From Novosphingobium sp. (GTDB lineage: Bacteria; Pseudomonadota; Alphaproteobacteria; Sphingomonadales; Sphingomonadaceae), in contig JADYXV010000276.1 in the NCBI GenBank assembly GCA_020853995.1, forward strand, positions 1-13,970: a stretch of 13,970 bases of DNA, read 5' to 3'. Positions within the stretch are counted from its first letter, which is position 1. The number at the start of each line of letters is the position of its first letter. A program made the position numbers and the translations under genes. Shown here in pieces: positions 1 through 7,319 of this stretch. The notes under the pieces were generated by a model that saw only the letters and a list, made by a program, of their open reading frames with translations, was not told the origin of the DNA and made no database searches.

Positions 1-417
1 CAAAGCGACGCCAAAGGCCAGCGCATCTTGCTGGCAGGCGCAAACTTCGGCTGCGGTTCCAGCCGTGAACATGCGGTCTGGGCGCTGATGGAATGGGGCA
101 TCACTTGCGTGATCGCGCAAAGCTTCGCGCCGATCTTTGCCGCCAACGCCCTGCGCAACGGCCTGCTGCCGGTGGCCCTCCCCGCCGAGGCCATTGCCGC
201 CATGCCGTGGGCCGAAGTCCACGTCGATTTGCCCGCACAAACCGTCACTTGCAGCACCTCAGTCCACCCCTTCGACATCGCGCCAGAACCCAAACAGATG
301 CTGCTCGAAGGGCTCGACGCCATCGACCTCACCCTGAAATCGCGGCCCGCGATAGATGCGTGGACGCGTGAAGACCGCGCGGCCCGTCCGTGGGTGTACT
401 TGGAGAAACTTGCGTGA
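1..417 (+). CDS. leuD: Aconitase-family small (swivel) subunit, LeuD type; 5' end outside window
   Basis: The frame is open from base 1 and gives 138 visible residues; about 60 N-terminal residues are expected upstream, since LeuD proteins are about 200 aa. The motif GANFGCGSSREHA (visible residues 13-25) is the hallmark of isopropylmalate dehydratase small subunits, and the PWVYL tail is also typical. The protein would pair with a LeuC-type [4Fe-4S] large subunit, presumably encoded just upstream and not seen, to hydrate or dehydrate a 2-alkyl malate/maleate. The stop codon overlaps the start of the next gene by four bases (GTGA, 414-417). Because it is followed by a lyase and a CoA-transferase rather than leucine-pathway genes, I infer a catabolic paralogue (citraconate/citramalate hydro-lyase) rather than leucine biosynthesis. 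The family call is firm, the substrate is not. The symbol names the family only. Confidence 0.9.
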   Translation, partial: QSDAKGQRILLAGANFGCGSSREHAVWALMEWGITCVIAQSFAPIFAANALRNGLLPVALPAEAIAAMPWAEVHVDLPAQTVTCSTSVHPFDIAPEPKQMLLEGLDAIDLTLKSRPAIDAWTREDRAARPWVYLEKLA

Positions 418-1331
418 CCCGTATTCTCGTTTCCGAAGTCGGCCCGCGCGATGGCTTGCAATCGATCAAGCAGGTCATGCCGCTCGCCGCCAAAAAGGCG
501 TGGATCGCTGCCGAAGCCGCAGCGGGCGTTTCCGAAATAGAGGTGGGCAGTTTCGTGCCCGCCAGCCTTTTGCCGCAAATGGCCGATACGGCAGAACTCG
601 TCGCCTTCGCGCGCACGATCCCCGGCCTTAACGTCGTGGCGCTGGTGCCCAATGCCAAAGGCGCGGCGCGCGCGGTGGAAGCGGGCGTACACGGCATGTC
701 GATCCCGTTTTCGATGAGCGAGACGCATTCGATCAAGAACGTGCGCAAGGATCACCCCGCGATGCTGGCCGAAATCGCGGCGGTGGCACAGATCGCGCGC
801 GAGGCAGGCATTCACTTCGCCGTCAGCCTGTCCACCGCGTTCGGCTGCACATTTGAAGGCGCGGTCAGCGAAGATGCCGTGATGCGTCTGGCCGAAGCAT
901 CGCTGGCAGCAGGCGCACAGGAATTCAGCCTGTCCGATACCACCGGCTATGCCGATCCCGCCCAAGTCAAACGTCTGGTGCGCAAGGTACGCAGCGTAGT
1001 GGGGGACAAGCTGACGACGCTGCACCTCCACAACACACGCGGCCTTGGCCTTGCCAATGCATTGGCCGGATTGGACGAAGGCATCACCACGCTGGACGCC
1101 TCGCTCGGCGGGCTTGGCGGCTGCCCTTATGCGCCCGGCGCTTCGGGCAATCTGGTGACCGAAGACCTGGTGCTGATGCTCAACGCGATGGGCCTCGATA
1201 CCGGGATCGACCTTGAAAAGCTGCTGGCTGTCCGCCCGATCCTTGCCGCAGCCCTTCCGGACGAGCCGCTTTACGGCTTCACGCCCGAAGCCGGGCCGAT
1301 GATGGATTACAACGAAAGGATCGCCAAGTGA
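414..1331 (+). CDS. HMG-CoA lyase family protein (HMG-CoA or citramalyl-CoA lyase)
   Basis: A cytosolic aldol-type C-C lyase of 305 aa, about the usual bacterial length. I chose the GTG at 414 because it gives the canonical start MTRILVSEVGPRDGLQ and overlaps the upstream stop; an ATG at 390 in the same frame would add eight atypical residues. Residues matching the human HMG-CoA lyase active site are all present: R12-D13, E43 in EVGSF, the metal ligands H204 and H206 in HLHN, the catalytic C237 in GLGGCPYAPG, and N246 in GNLVTEDL. It is therefore expected to be active and divalent-metal dependent, cleaving a 3-hydroxy-3-methyl-acyl-CoA. The (R)-citramalyl-CoA lyase of Chloroflexus belongs to this same family and sits beside a family III CoA-transferase, as here. 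Citramalyl-CoA to acetyl-CoA plus pyruvate is thus a serious alternative to HMG-CoA cleavage in leucine breakdown. Confidence 0.92.
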   Translation: MTRILVSEVGPRDGLQSIKQVMPLAAKKAWIAAEAAAGVSEIEVGSFVPASLLPQMADTAELVAFARTIPGLNVVALVPNAKGAARAVEAGVHGMSIPFSMSETHSIKNVRKDHPAMLAEIAAVAQIAREAGIHFAVSLSTAFGCTFEGAVSEDAVMRLAEASLAAGAQEFSLSDTTGYADPAQVKRLVRKVRSVVGDKLTTLHLHNTRGLGLANALAGLDEGITTLDASLGGLGGCPYAPGASGNLVTEDLVLMLNAMGLDTGIDLEKLLAVRPILAAALPDEPLYGFTPEAGPMMDYNERIAK

Positions 1332-2506
1332 GCGCCCCCCAACCTCTCGCCGGGATCAAAGTCGTCGAGTTCACTCACATGGTCATGGGTCCGGCGGTGG
1401 GCCACATCCTTGCAGGGCTTGGCGCAGAAGTGGTACGGATCGAACCTATCGGGGGTGATCAGACGCGGCGCTTGCTGGGATCGGGCGCAGGCTATTTCCC
1501 GATGTACAATCGCGGAAAGCAATCGATCTGCCTCGATCTCAAGTCTGCTGAAGGTTTGGCCGTGGCGCGCGATCTGGCGGCCAATGCCGATATTCTGGTC
1601 GAAAACTTCCGCCCCGGCGCGCTTGATCGGCTTGGCCTTTCCTACGAAGCACTGTCCGAGACCAACCCGCGCCTGATCTATTGTTCGGAAAAAGGCTTCC
1701 TCCCCGGCCCCTATGAAGATCGCACTGCGCTTGATGAAGTGGCGCAGATGATGGGCGGCCTGGCCTATATGACCGGCCCTCCCGGACGCCCTTTGCGCGC
1801 AGGCTCTTCGGTGATCGATGTGACCGGCGGCATGTTCGGCGTGATCGGCATCCTTGCTGCTCTGGAGGAACGCCACCGAACGGCACGCGGACAAAAAATC
1901 GTCGCCAGCCTGTTCGAAACCACGGTCTATCTCGTGGGCCAGCACATGGCGCAATTTGCCGTCACCGGTAAAGCCGCCTCCCCCATGCCCGCACGCATAT
2001 CGGCCTGGGCCATTTACGATGTGTTCGAAACGCTGGACGAGCCGGTATTCATCGGCGTGGTGACAGACAGCCTGTGGGAAAAGTTCTGCGCGCTGTTCAG
2101 CCTTGATGACCTGTGGGCCGATGAAACCTTGCGCGCCAATAACCAGCGCGTTTTGGCGCGCGACCGCATCCTGCCGCAAATCCGCGCGCTGATCGGCACG
2201 ATGACCCGCGCCGATGTGATCGCCAAGCTGGAAGGCACCGGCCTGCCCTTCGCCCCCATCGGCAAGCCCGAAGACATGTTCGATGATCCGCAACTGGCCG
2301 ACGGCGGGCTTGAACCGGTTACGCTCGACACGGGTGAACACACACAATTGCCAACGATCCCGCTGCAAATGGACGGCAAGCGCCCCGGCGCGCCCGTCAC
2401 CTTGCCAAAGGCCGGAGCAGACAGCCGTGCGGTGCTGGAATCACTCGGCTATACCTCTGACAAGATTGACGAATTGCTGATGAAGGGCGCCGTTTCGGCT
2501 GCCTGA
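1328..2506 (+). CDS. CaiB/BaiF family III acyl-CoA transferase
   Basis: A 392-aa CoA-transferase of the formyl-CoA transferase type, working as an interlocked homodimer in the cytosol. The N-terminal GIKVVEFTHMVMGPAVG and LGAEVVRIEP are the family's Rossmann-like signature, and NRGKQSICLDL and ADILVENFRPG follow in the usual order. The catalytic aspartate is most likely D164 in SVIDVTGGMFGVIGILAAL, matching the GD-containing segment of formyl-CoA transferase. Translation starts at GTG 1328, overlapping the previous stop (GTGA), so it is translationally coupled to the lyase. The likely role is to load CoA from succinyl-CoA or a similar donor onto the carboxylate that the lyase then cleaves. 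Succinyl-CoA:citramalate transferase in Chloroflexus is of this family. The substrate cannot be read from the sequence, and carnitine- or aryl-succinate-type substrates remain possible. Confidence 0.93.
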   Translation: MSAPQPLAGIKVVEFTHMVMGPAVGHILAGLGAEVVRIEPIGGDQTRRLLGSGAGYFPMYNRGKQSICLDLKSAEGLAVARDLAANADILVENFRPGALDRLGLSYEALSETNPRLIYCSEKGFLPGPYEDRTALDEVAQMMGGLAYMTGPPGRPLRAGSSVIDVTGGMFGVIGILAALEERHRTARGQKIVASLFETTVYLVGQHMAQFAVTGKAASPMPARISAWAIYDVFETLDEPVFIGVVTDSLWEKFCALFSLDDLWADETLRANNQRVLARDRILPQIRALIGTMTRADVIAKLEGTGLPFAPIGKPEDMFDDPQLADGGLEPVTLDTGEHTQLPTIPLQMDGKRPGAPVTLPKAGADSRAVLESLGYTSDKIDELLMKGAVSAA

Positions 2507-2527
2507 TATTTGCCTGTGGAGGCCCCC

Positions 2528-3439
2528 ATGCACAACGATCCCTTCGACGAAATGAGCGTCCTCAGCCGCCGCATGTTGCTGGCAGGTGGCGTTGCGCTAG
2601 GGGGTGCAGCAGCGCTTCCGGCGTTCGGCTTTGCCGGTGCAGCAACGACCGCCGAAGTGCCCGCGCGGGAAGCGGGCATTCCTGCCGATGCCAAAAGCCG
2701 CATTGGCATGATCCGCCGGATGCGGCTGCGCACTGATGCGGGGCCGGTGTTCTGGTTCTTCCGTGGCCGCAATTATGCGCAGCAAGGCGCAAACCTGATT
2801 CCGCTGTGCGAATTGACCTTCGGCGCGGTAATGTATGTCACGCCCCATGCTGATGGCAGCATGGACGTGGTGCAATATGAACTCGGCTTCCGCACCGCGT
2901 TGGGCAGCAGCAAGCGCACCGAGCAGATCCTCAATCCCGTCACCGGCCAGATGATCGACGTGCCCTTTGCCCCCGTCGGGCCGACGCCGGTGCACTATAC
3001 ACCCGATAATGTCCTGCAATTGCCGCCCGGCATTGGCGGCACGAACTTCACTTTGGAGCACGTGCCCGAACTGTTCTACCACGTGGGCGATCAGGTGGGC
3101 ATCCACACCCACAGCCGCGCCCGCGCAATGACGCCGGGCGCGACAGACCGTGTGCTCAATGATATGAGCATGATTTGCAGCCCGGCGGCAGAAGCGCTGA
3201 ACCCCAAGGTCCATTTCGCCAGCGCGATGGCCCACGGCACCGACGTTACCGATTATGCGCGCTGGTGGAAAATGCCCGCAGGTGCCGGCACGCAAACGCT
3301 GCGTTCATTGGGGCAGAAGGTGGCGAAGTATTCTGATATGCCCGAAGACTGGCGCGCGATGCTGGCCGCCAACGATCCTGCAATGGCGGCTGATCCCATT
3401 GCAGGATTGCAGCGCAAGGCGGTTGAATACAAAAACTGA
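2528..3439 (+). CDS. Tat-exported DUF1838-like protein of unknown function
   Basis: 303 aa from the ATG at 2528, chosen because GTGGAGG (2516-2522) precedes it at good spacing; a TTG at 2510 is an alternative without such a site. The N-terminus is a twin-arginine signal: SRRMLLAGG (residues 13-21), a hydrophobic alanine/glycine stretch, then a likely cleavage near A35-A37, so the product is probably periplasmic and exported folded. The body has a LIPLCELTFGAVMYVT region, the segment NPVTGQMIDVPF and a C-terminal ARWWKMP / GQKVAKYSDMPEDW region, which resemble the DUF1838 family. No catalytic motif is recognisable. It starts 21 bases after the CoA-transferase stop, so it is probably co-transcribed with the lower-pathway enzymes. 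It could be a periplasmic enzyme or binding protein acting on the imported compound. The Tat signal is clear; the family name is a pattern match only. Confidence 0.8.
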   Translation: MHNDPFDEMSVLSRRMLLAGGVALGGAAALPAFGFAGAATTAEVPAREAGIPADAKSRIGMIRRMRLRTDAGPVFWFFRGRNYAQQGANLIPLCELTFGAVMYVTPHADGSMDVVQYELGFRTALGSSKRTEQILNPVTGQMIDVPFAPVGPTPVHYTPDNVLQLPPGIGGTNFTLEHVPELFYHVGDQVGIHTHSRARAMTPGATDRVLNDMSMICSPAAEALNPKVHFASAMAHGTDVTDYARWWKMPAGAGTQTLRSLGQKVAKYSDMPEDWRAMLAANDPAMAADPIAGLQRKAVEYKN

Positions 3440-3466
3440 CGCTTCGGGCCTCTCCCAAAAGTCCGC

Positions 3467-3496
3467 TTGGCACAAACTGCTATATTTTGTAACAAT
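3467..3496 (+). promoter_or_regulatory. Possible promoter for the AraC-family regulator
   Basis: The 94-bp gap between the DUF1838-like gene and the regulator contains an AT-rich island that stands out from its GC-rich surroundings. TTGGCA (3467-3472) resembles a -35 box, with AACAAT (3491-3496) 18 bases downstream. A TATATT at 3481-3486 is also present but lies too close to that -35. The match is weak, and read-through from the upstream operon is equally possible. Confidence 0.3.
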
Positions 3497-3533
3497 CATA
3501 CAAGAGAGATGCAGGCTGTCGGGCGGAACAACC

Positions 3534-4463
3534 ATGTTCGAAGTGATCAGCACACGCCAGTTCGATCCGATGGAGCGGCTGGATTACTGGAATGACCTGA
3601 TAGGTTCGACTTATCGGGGCATGACGGTTGATTCCGATCGCAGCCGTTTTAACGCGAAACTGGCGGTGTGGGAACTGGCCGGTCTGCGCATGGTCAGGCC
3701 ATCATCGGCCCCGGCCGTTATCCGGCGCCATGCCAATCGTGCAACGCGACCAACCGATCAATCTCTGGTCATTCACCTGCTGACGCGCGGACGGGCCTTG
3801 CTGGAACAGCGCGGCCGCCGGGTCGAACTTGCCGAAGGTGACATGGTGATGTGCGCCGCCGAAGAGTTCTATTGCTTCGATGCCGACAGGCAGCACGAAA
3901 TGATGGTAGTGGAATTTGACCGCGCCATGCTGGCCGCACGCGTTCCGCAAATTGACGAACTGGTGGCGCACAAAGTCTCGGGCCAGCTTCCCGGCACCCG
4001 GCTTGTTCAGCGCTACATGTCATCATTGTGGCAGGAAGCCAGCGCAGATATGCCTCCTTCGCACTGGCAAATGCATGCTACCATCCTGGGCGATATGATT
4101 GCGGCCTGTCTGGAAGGCTGCACTTCAAACACGGAAGCTCCCGGCAACCGCACTTTGGCGCAAGTGGAAAGCGTGATTGCCGAACATATCGGCGATTTTG
4201 ACCTTGGCCCGTCGCGGATCGCTGCCGAACTGGGCCTGCCATTGCGCACGTTACAGGCAGCCACAGCCAGCGCCGGCGTTACATTGGGCCGCATGATCAT
4301 GCAGCGCCGTCTGCATCACGCCGCGCGGCGGCTGTTGGCAGAACCGCAGACGACGGTCACAGAAATCGCGCTGGAATGCGGCTTTGCCGATTCGGCGCAC
4401 TTTGCCCGGCGCTTCCAGCAAATGTTCGGATCAGCCCCGTCGCGCTACCGCGTCCTGAACTGA
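3534..4463 (+). CDS. AraC-family transcriptional regulator
   Basis: 309 aa from ATG 3534, preceded by a modest GGGCGGA site; the frame extends upstream through non-homologous sequence inside the previous gene, which I discard. Residues 1-205 look like the AraC-binding-like sensor domain of the catabolic AraC group: RLDYWNDLIGSTYRGM, then a cupin-like barrel with LTRGRALLEQRGRRVELAEGD. The C-terminus carries the paired helix-turn-helix: first HTH about residues 224-245 (LGPSRIAAELGLPLRTLQ), second about 272-303, with EIALECGFADSAHFARRF and the closing PSRYR signature. Such proteins usually activate neighbouring uptake or catabolic genes when bound to a pathway compound. Here the nearest targets are the receptor immediately downstream, whose upstream gap holds two inverted repeats, and perhaps the operon upstream. 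The ligand is unknown. Confidence 0.92.
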   Translation: MFEVISTRQFDPMERLDYWNDLIGSTYRGMTVDSDRSRFNAKLAVWELAGLRMVRPSSAPAVIRRHANRATRPTDQSLVIHLLTRGRALLEQRGRRVELAEGDMVMCAAEEFYCFDADRQHEMMVVEFDRAMLAARVPQIDELVAHKVSGQLPGTRLVQRYMSSLWQEASADMPPSHWQMHATILGDMIAACLEGCTSNTEAPGNRTLAQVESVIAEHIGDFDLGPSRIAAELGLPLRTLQAATASAGVTLGRMIMQRRLHHAARRLLAEPQTTVTEIALECGFADSAHFARRFQQMFGSAPSRYRVLN

Positions 4464-4496
4464 TCCTGCCTCCCACCAACACGCATCTTGCGCGTT

Positions 4497-4544
4497 TGTC
4501 CGCATTTCTGCGCGGACAGACAAGCGCGGGCACAGCCATGCCCG
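4497..4544. promoter_or_regulatory. Two consecutive inverted repeats upstream of the receptor gene
   Basis: In the 115-bp gap after the regulator lie TGTCCGC (4497-4503), an 8-base spacer and its exact complement GCGGACA (4512-4518), followed by CGGGCA (4527-4532), a 6-base spacer and TGCCCG (4539-4544). A TATAGC that could serve as a -10 follows at 4551-4556 with no good -35, as expected for an activator-dependent promoter. Neither hairpin has a T-run, so factor-independent termination is unlikely for both. Operator for the adjacent AraC-family protein or for another regulator is the preferred reading. Confidence 0.4.
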
Positions 4545-4578
4545 TAACGCTATAGCCAATAACAATGGGAGGTTCTGC

Positions 4579-7257
4579 ATGAAAGTCCGGTTTCAATCGG
4601 TAAGCACACTCGCGCTTGCTGCATCCATTTTCGCCCTGCCGTCGCAAGCCTTCGCCCAGGCTGAACAGGCTTCGGAGGATCAGGCCGCAGAAAATCAGGC
4701 CACAGAAAATCAGGGCGGCATCGAACAGATCGTCGTCACCGCCCAGAAGCGCGTTGAAAACGTGCAGGACGTGCCAATCGCCATCTCGGCCTTCAGCAAC
4801 ACGGCCCTGCGTGAACGCGCGGTCAACGATATCGCTTCGCTTGGCGCGCTGGCCCCGAACGTCAACCTTGATGGCGGCACCCCGTTCTCGGGCTCGTCCG
4901 CCGTGCTTTCGGCCACGATTCGCGGCATCGGTTCGGATGACTTTGCATTCAATATCGATCCCGGCGTCGGCATCTATCTCGATGGCGTGTTCCTTGCCCG
5001 CACAGTCGGCGCAAATCAGGACTTGCCCGATGTGGAACGCATCGAAGTGCTCAAAGGCCCGCAAGGCACGCTGTTTGGCCGCAACACCATCGGCGGTGCA
5101 GTGTCCATCGTCACCCACAATCCCGGCAAGGAATTCCGGCTGGTCGGTGATCTCACCACCGGCAGCTTCAGCCTGGTAAAGGCCCGCGCGACCATCGATC
5201 TGCCGATCAGTGATGGGCTGGCCGCATCGGTCACCGGATCTGTCACCAGCCGCAACGGCTTCCAGAAGCGTATTCCTTACAATGGCACCGCTGCCGAAAT
5301 GCGCGCAATTGCCAATTCCGACCCGGCCAGTGCGTTCAGCCACGCAGACACATCAACCGCGACCCGCCAAAGCGAAGACAACAGCGTCAGCCTGCGCGGC
5401 AAATTGCGCTGGGACAATGGCGGTGCCTTCCGAGCGACGCTTTCGGGCGATTATACAAATCAGGACTCATCGGGTCAGACCAGCTCGCTGCTGGGCGTTT
5501 CATTCCCGGCAGGGCCATTTGCACCGACCAATCCGCTTCCGGGCACGGGGATCAACCCGGTCAATCCCGAAGGAGGCTTCCTGTTTGGCGGCCTGTACAA
5601 CTTCTGCATCGGTTCGACCCCGGCCGATATCGCAGCGCGCGGGGCAAGCGCCATTTGCGGCGCGCGCGGCACCAGCGTCAATCCGGGCGGGTTGCTATCA
5701 TCGCTGGCCGGCGTCAACCGCGATGCCGACCCGACGAATGATCGCCTGCCCTGGGATGGCCGTTTCATCACCGGTGATCCCGATACATCATATGCCACCG
5801 GCCCGACTTTGAACAAATTGCAGGCATGGGGCGTTTCGGGCAATCTTGAACTGGATGTGGCCGAAGGCTTGATGCTGCGTTCGATCAGCGCGTTCCGCAA
5901 GACCAACTGGACTGCCGGAACCGACGTTGACGGTTCGCCGCTGAGCATGCTCGAACTGACGTTCACGCAAAATCAGGAGCAATTCAGCGAAGAACTACAA
6001 TTGCTTGGTTCCGACCTGCTGGATGGCAAGCTGAACTTCGTGCTGGGTGCATATTACTTCGAAGAAAAGGGCGATCTGCACGACTATGTGGTGTTTGATG
6101 AAGGCCTGCTTCAGGTTGATGGTCCAAACAACTTCGATACCAGCAACTATGCCTTCTTCGGTCAGGTGGATTTCAAGGTAAACGACTGGATCTCGCTCAC
6201 CTTGGGTGGCCGTTACACCAAGGAAACCAAGAAGTTCGAAGGCGGCCAGCAGGATCTGAACGGCGGCAGCTACAAGCTGTTCGGTTGCGCTGCGCCTGAT
6301 GGCACCATCGCGCCGTTCGGCAGCTTTCCGCTGGCACCGCCGGTTGGCGCCGGTGGCCCGCCCTGTTTTGCCGCGCTGTCGTTCCCCGATCCCACCAACC
6401 CCGTCCAGCTTTACGTTCCGGGCGTGAACCGCAAGGAATTTTCGAACTTTGCGCCAAAAGTGGGCGTGCAATTGCGTCCGACGGAGGACGTGATGGTCTA
6501 TGGCTCCTATTCGGAAGGTTACAAGACCGGCGGCTGGACCACCCGCCTTTCCAACCCTCAAGGCAACGTCGCGCCTGATTTCGATGAAGAAATTGCCGAG
6601 ACGTTCGAAGTCGGCGTCAAATCGACCCTGCTGGACCGCCGCCTGCAACTGAATCTTGCCGCGTTCACCACCAATTACAAGAACGTCCAGTTGAACCAGC
6701 AGGTCGGCACATCGCCCACCATCGACAACGCAGGTACGGCGCGGATCAAGGGTGTGGAGGTCGAAGCGGTTGTTGCGCCGGTCAATGGTCTCACGATCAA
6801 CGCTTCGGTCGGCTATCTCGATGCCACCTTCACCGCGCTTTCAGCCAGCGTGCTGCGTCCGGACGTGGCAGGCCCGATCCCCGGCCTGCGCCTTGGTGCG
6901 GTGATCGGCGGCCAATTGCCAAAGACGGCAACATGGTCGACCAACATCAGCCCGCGCTATGAACTCGATCTGGCCAATGGCGGTTCGATGGTGTTCCTGG
7001 CTGACTGGACACACAAGAGCGAGGTGTTCAACGATGTGGCGCGCTATCTGCCACTGCGTCGTCCGCCCATCGATCTGGTCAACGCCAGCATCAGCTATCG
7101 CGAACCTGATGGCCGCTGGGACCTGACCGTGGGCGGCACCAACCTGACCGAAACCCGCTACCTCGTTTCAGGCGGCGCGAACGATGCCGCAGGCGTCTAC
7201 TTCGGCAGCTACAACCGCCCGCGTGAATGGTACGCACGGATCGGTTTCAAGTTCTGA
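4579..7257 (+). CDS. TonB-dependent outer-membrane receptor
   Basis: 892 aa, the usual size for sphingomonad substrate receptors. ATG 4579 follows GGGAGG (4567-4572) at six bases. Residues 1-27 are a Sec signal peptide ending in AFAQ. A short Gln/Asn-rich linker leads to a TonB-box-like EQIVVTAQKR (residues 49-58), then the plug domain with VPIAISAFS, VGIYLDGVFLAR and IEVLKGPQGTLFGRNTIGGAV. The rest is a 22-strand-type barrel with typical late motifs (VYGSYSEGYKTGGW, FEVGVKSTLLD) and a terminal aromatic F (ARIGFKF) for outer-membrane insertion. It would import a substrate energised by TonB-ExbBD. Position between an AraC regulator and a dehydrogenase suggests the cargo is the growth substrate of this cluster rather than iron, but the sequence does not identify it. 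A strong terminator follows nine bases after the stop. Confidence 0.97.
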   Translation: MKVRFQSVSTLALAASIFALPSQAFAQAEQASEDQAAENQATENQGGIEQIVVTAQKRVENVQDVPIAISAFSNTALRERAVNDIASLGALAPNVNLDGGTPFSGSSAVLSATIRGIGSDDFAFNIDPGVGIYLDGVFLARTVGANQDLPDVERIEVLKGPQGTLFGRNTIGGAVSIVTHNPGKEFRLVGDLTTGSFSLVKARATIDLPISDGLAASVTGSVTSRNGFQKRIPYNGTAAEMRAIANSDPASAFSHADTSTATRQSEDNSVSLRGKLRWDNGGAFRATLSGDYTNQDSSGQTSSLLGVSFPAGPFAPTNPLPGTGINPVNPEGGFLFGGLYNFCIGSTPADIAARGASAICGARGTSVNPGGLLSSLAGVNRDADPTNDRLPWDGRFITGDPDTSYATGPTLNKLQAWGVSGNLELDVAEGLMLRSISAFRKTNWTAGTDVDGSPLSMLELTFTQNQEQFSEELQLLGSDLLDGKLNFVLGAYYFEEKGDLHDYVVFDEGLLQVDGPNNFDTSNYAFFGQVDFKVNDWISLTLGGRYTKETKKFEGGQQDLNGGSYKLFGCAAPDGTIAPFGSFPLAPPVGAGGPPCFAALSFPDPTNPVQLYVPGVNRKEFSNFAPKVGVQLRPTEDVMVYGSYSEGYKTGGWTTRLSNPQGNVAPDFDEEIAETFEVGVKSTLLDRRLQLNLAAFTTNYKNVQLNQQVGTSPTIDNAGTARIKGVEVEAVVAPVNGLTINASVGYLDATFTALSASVLRPDVAGPIPGLRLGAVIGGQLPKTATWSTNISPRYELDLANGGSMVFLADWTHKSEVFNDVARYLPLRRPPIDLVNASISYREPDGRWDLTVGGTNLTETRYLVSGGANDAAGVYFGSYNRPREWYARIGFKF
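4681..4714 (+). repeat. 15-bp in-frame tandem repeat in receptor linker
   Basis: Two copies of a 15-base unit (4681-4695 and 4696-4710, one mismatch) and a four-base partial third copy encode QAAEN-QATEN-Q between the signal peptide and the TonB box. A flexible linker can tolerate copy-number change, so this may be a slippage site. Confidence 0.75.
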
Positions 7258-7266
7258 TCCCTATCG

Positions 7267-7305
7267 AAGGCCCGGCAGCACTGCCGGGCCTTTTGACGTT
7301 TTTTT
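7267..7305 (+). terminator. Strong factor-independent terminator after the receptor
   Basis: AAGGCCCGGCAG (7267-7278) and CTGCCGGGCCTT (7281-7292) are perfect complements around a CA centre, followed by GACG and a run of seven T residues (7299-7305). The stem is long and GC-rich, so it should stop most transcripts leaving the receptor gene. It ends only 14 bases before the start codon of the next gene. Confidence 0.93.
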
Positions 7306-7319
7306 GAGAGAAAACAGAC

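Noticed and set aside
1307..2368. 353-codon minus-strand open frame opposite the CoA-transferase
   Set aside because: It is antisense to a convincing CaiB/BaiF gene, has a His/Ala/Gly-rich composition typical of reverse-complement shadows in GC-rich DNA, and shows no family motif.
2597..3295. 232-codon minus-strand open frame opposite the Tat-exported gene
   Set aside because: No ribosome-binding site or recognisable motif; fully inside a plus gene with signal peptide and good start.
3481..3510. TATATTTTGTAACAATCATA as an operator related to the TTGTCCG sites
   Set aside because: It has a TTGTAAC half but no CGGACAA partner or symmetry; better described as a generic AT-rich promoter region.
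4357..5343. 328-codon minus-strand open frame across the regulator end and receptor start
   Set aside because: It overlaps two clear plus-strand genes and an intergenic region with inverted repeats; its sequence is a low-information shadow.
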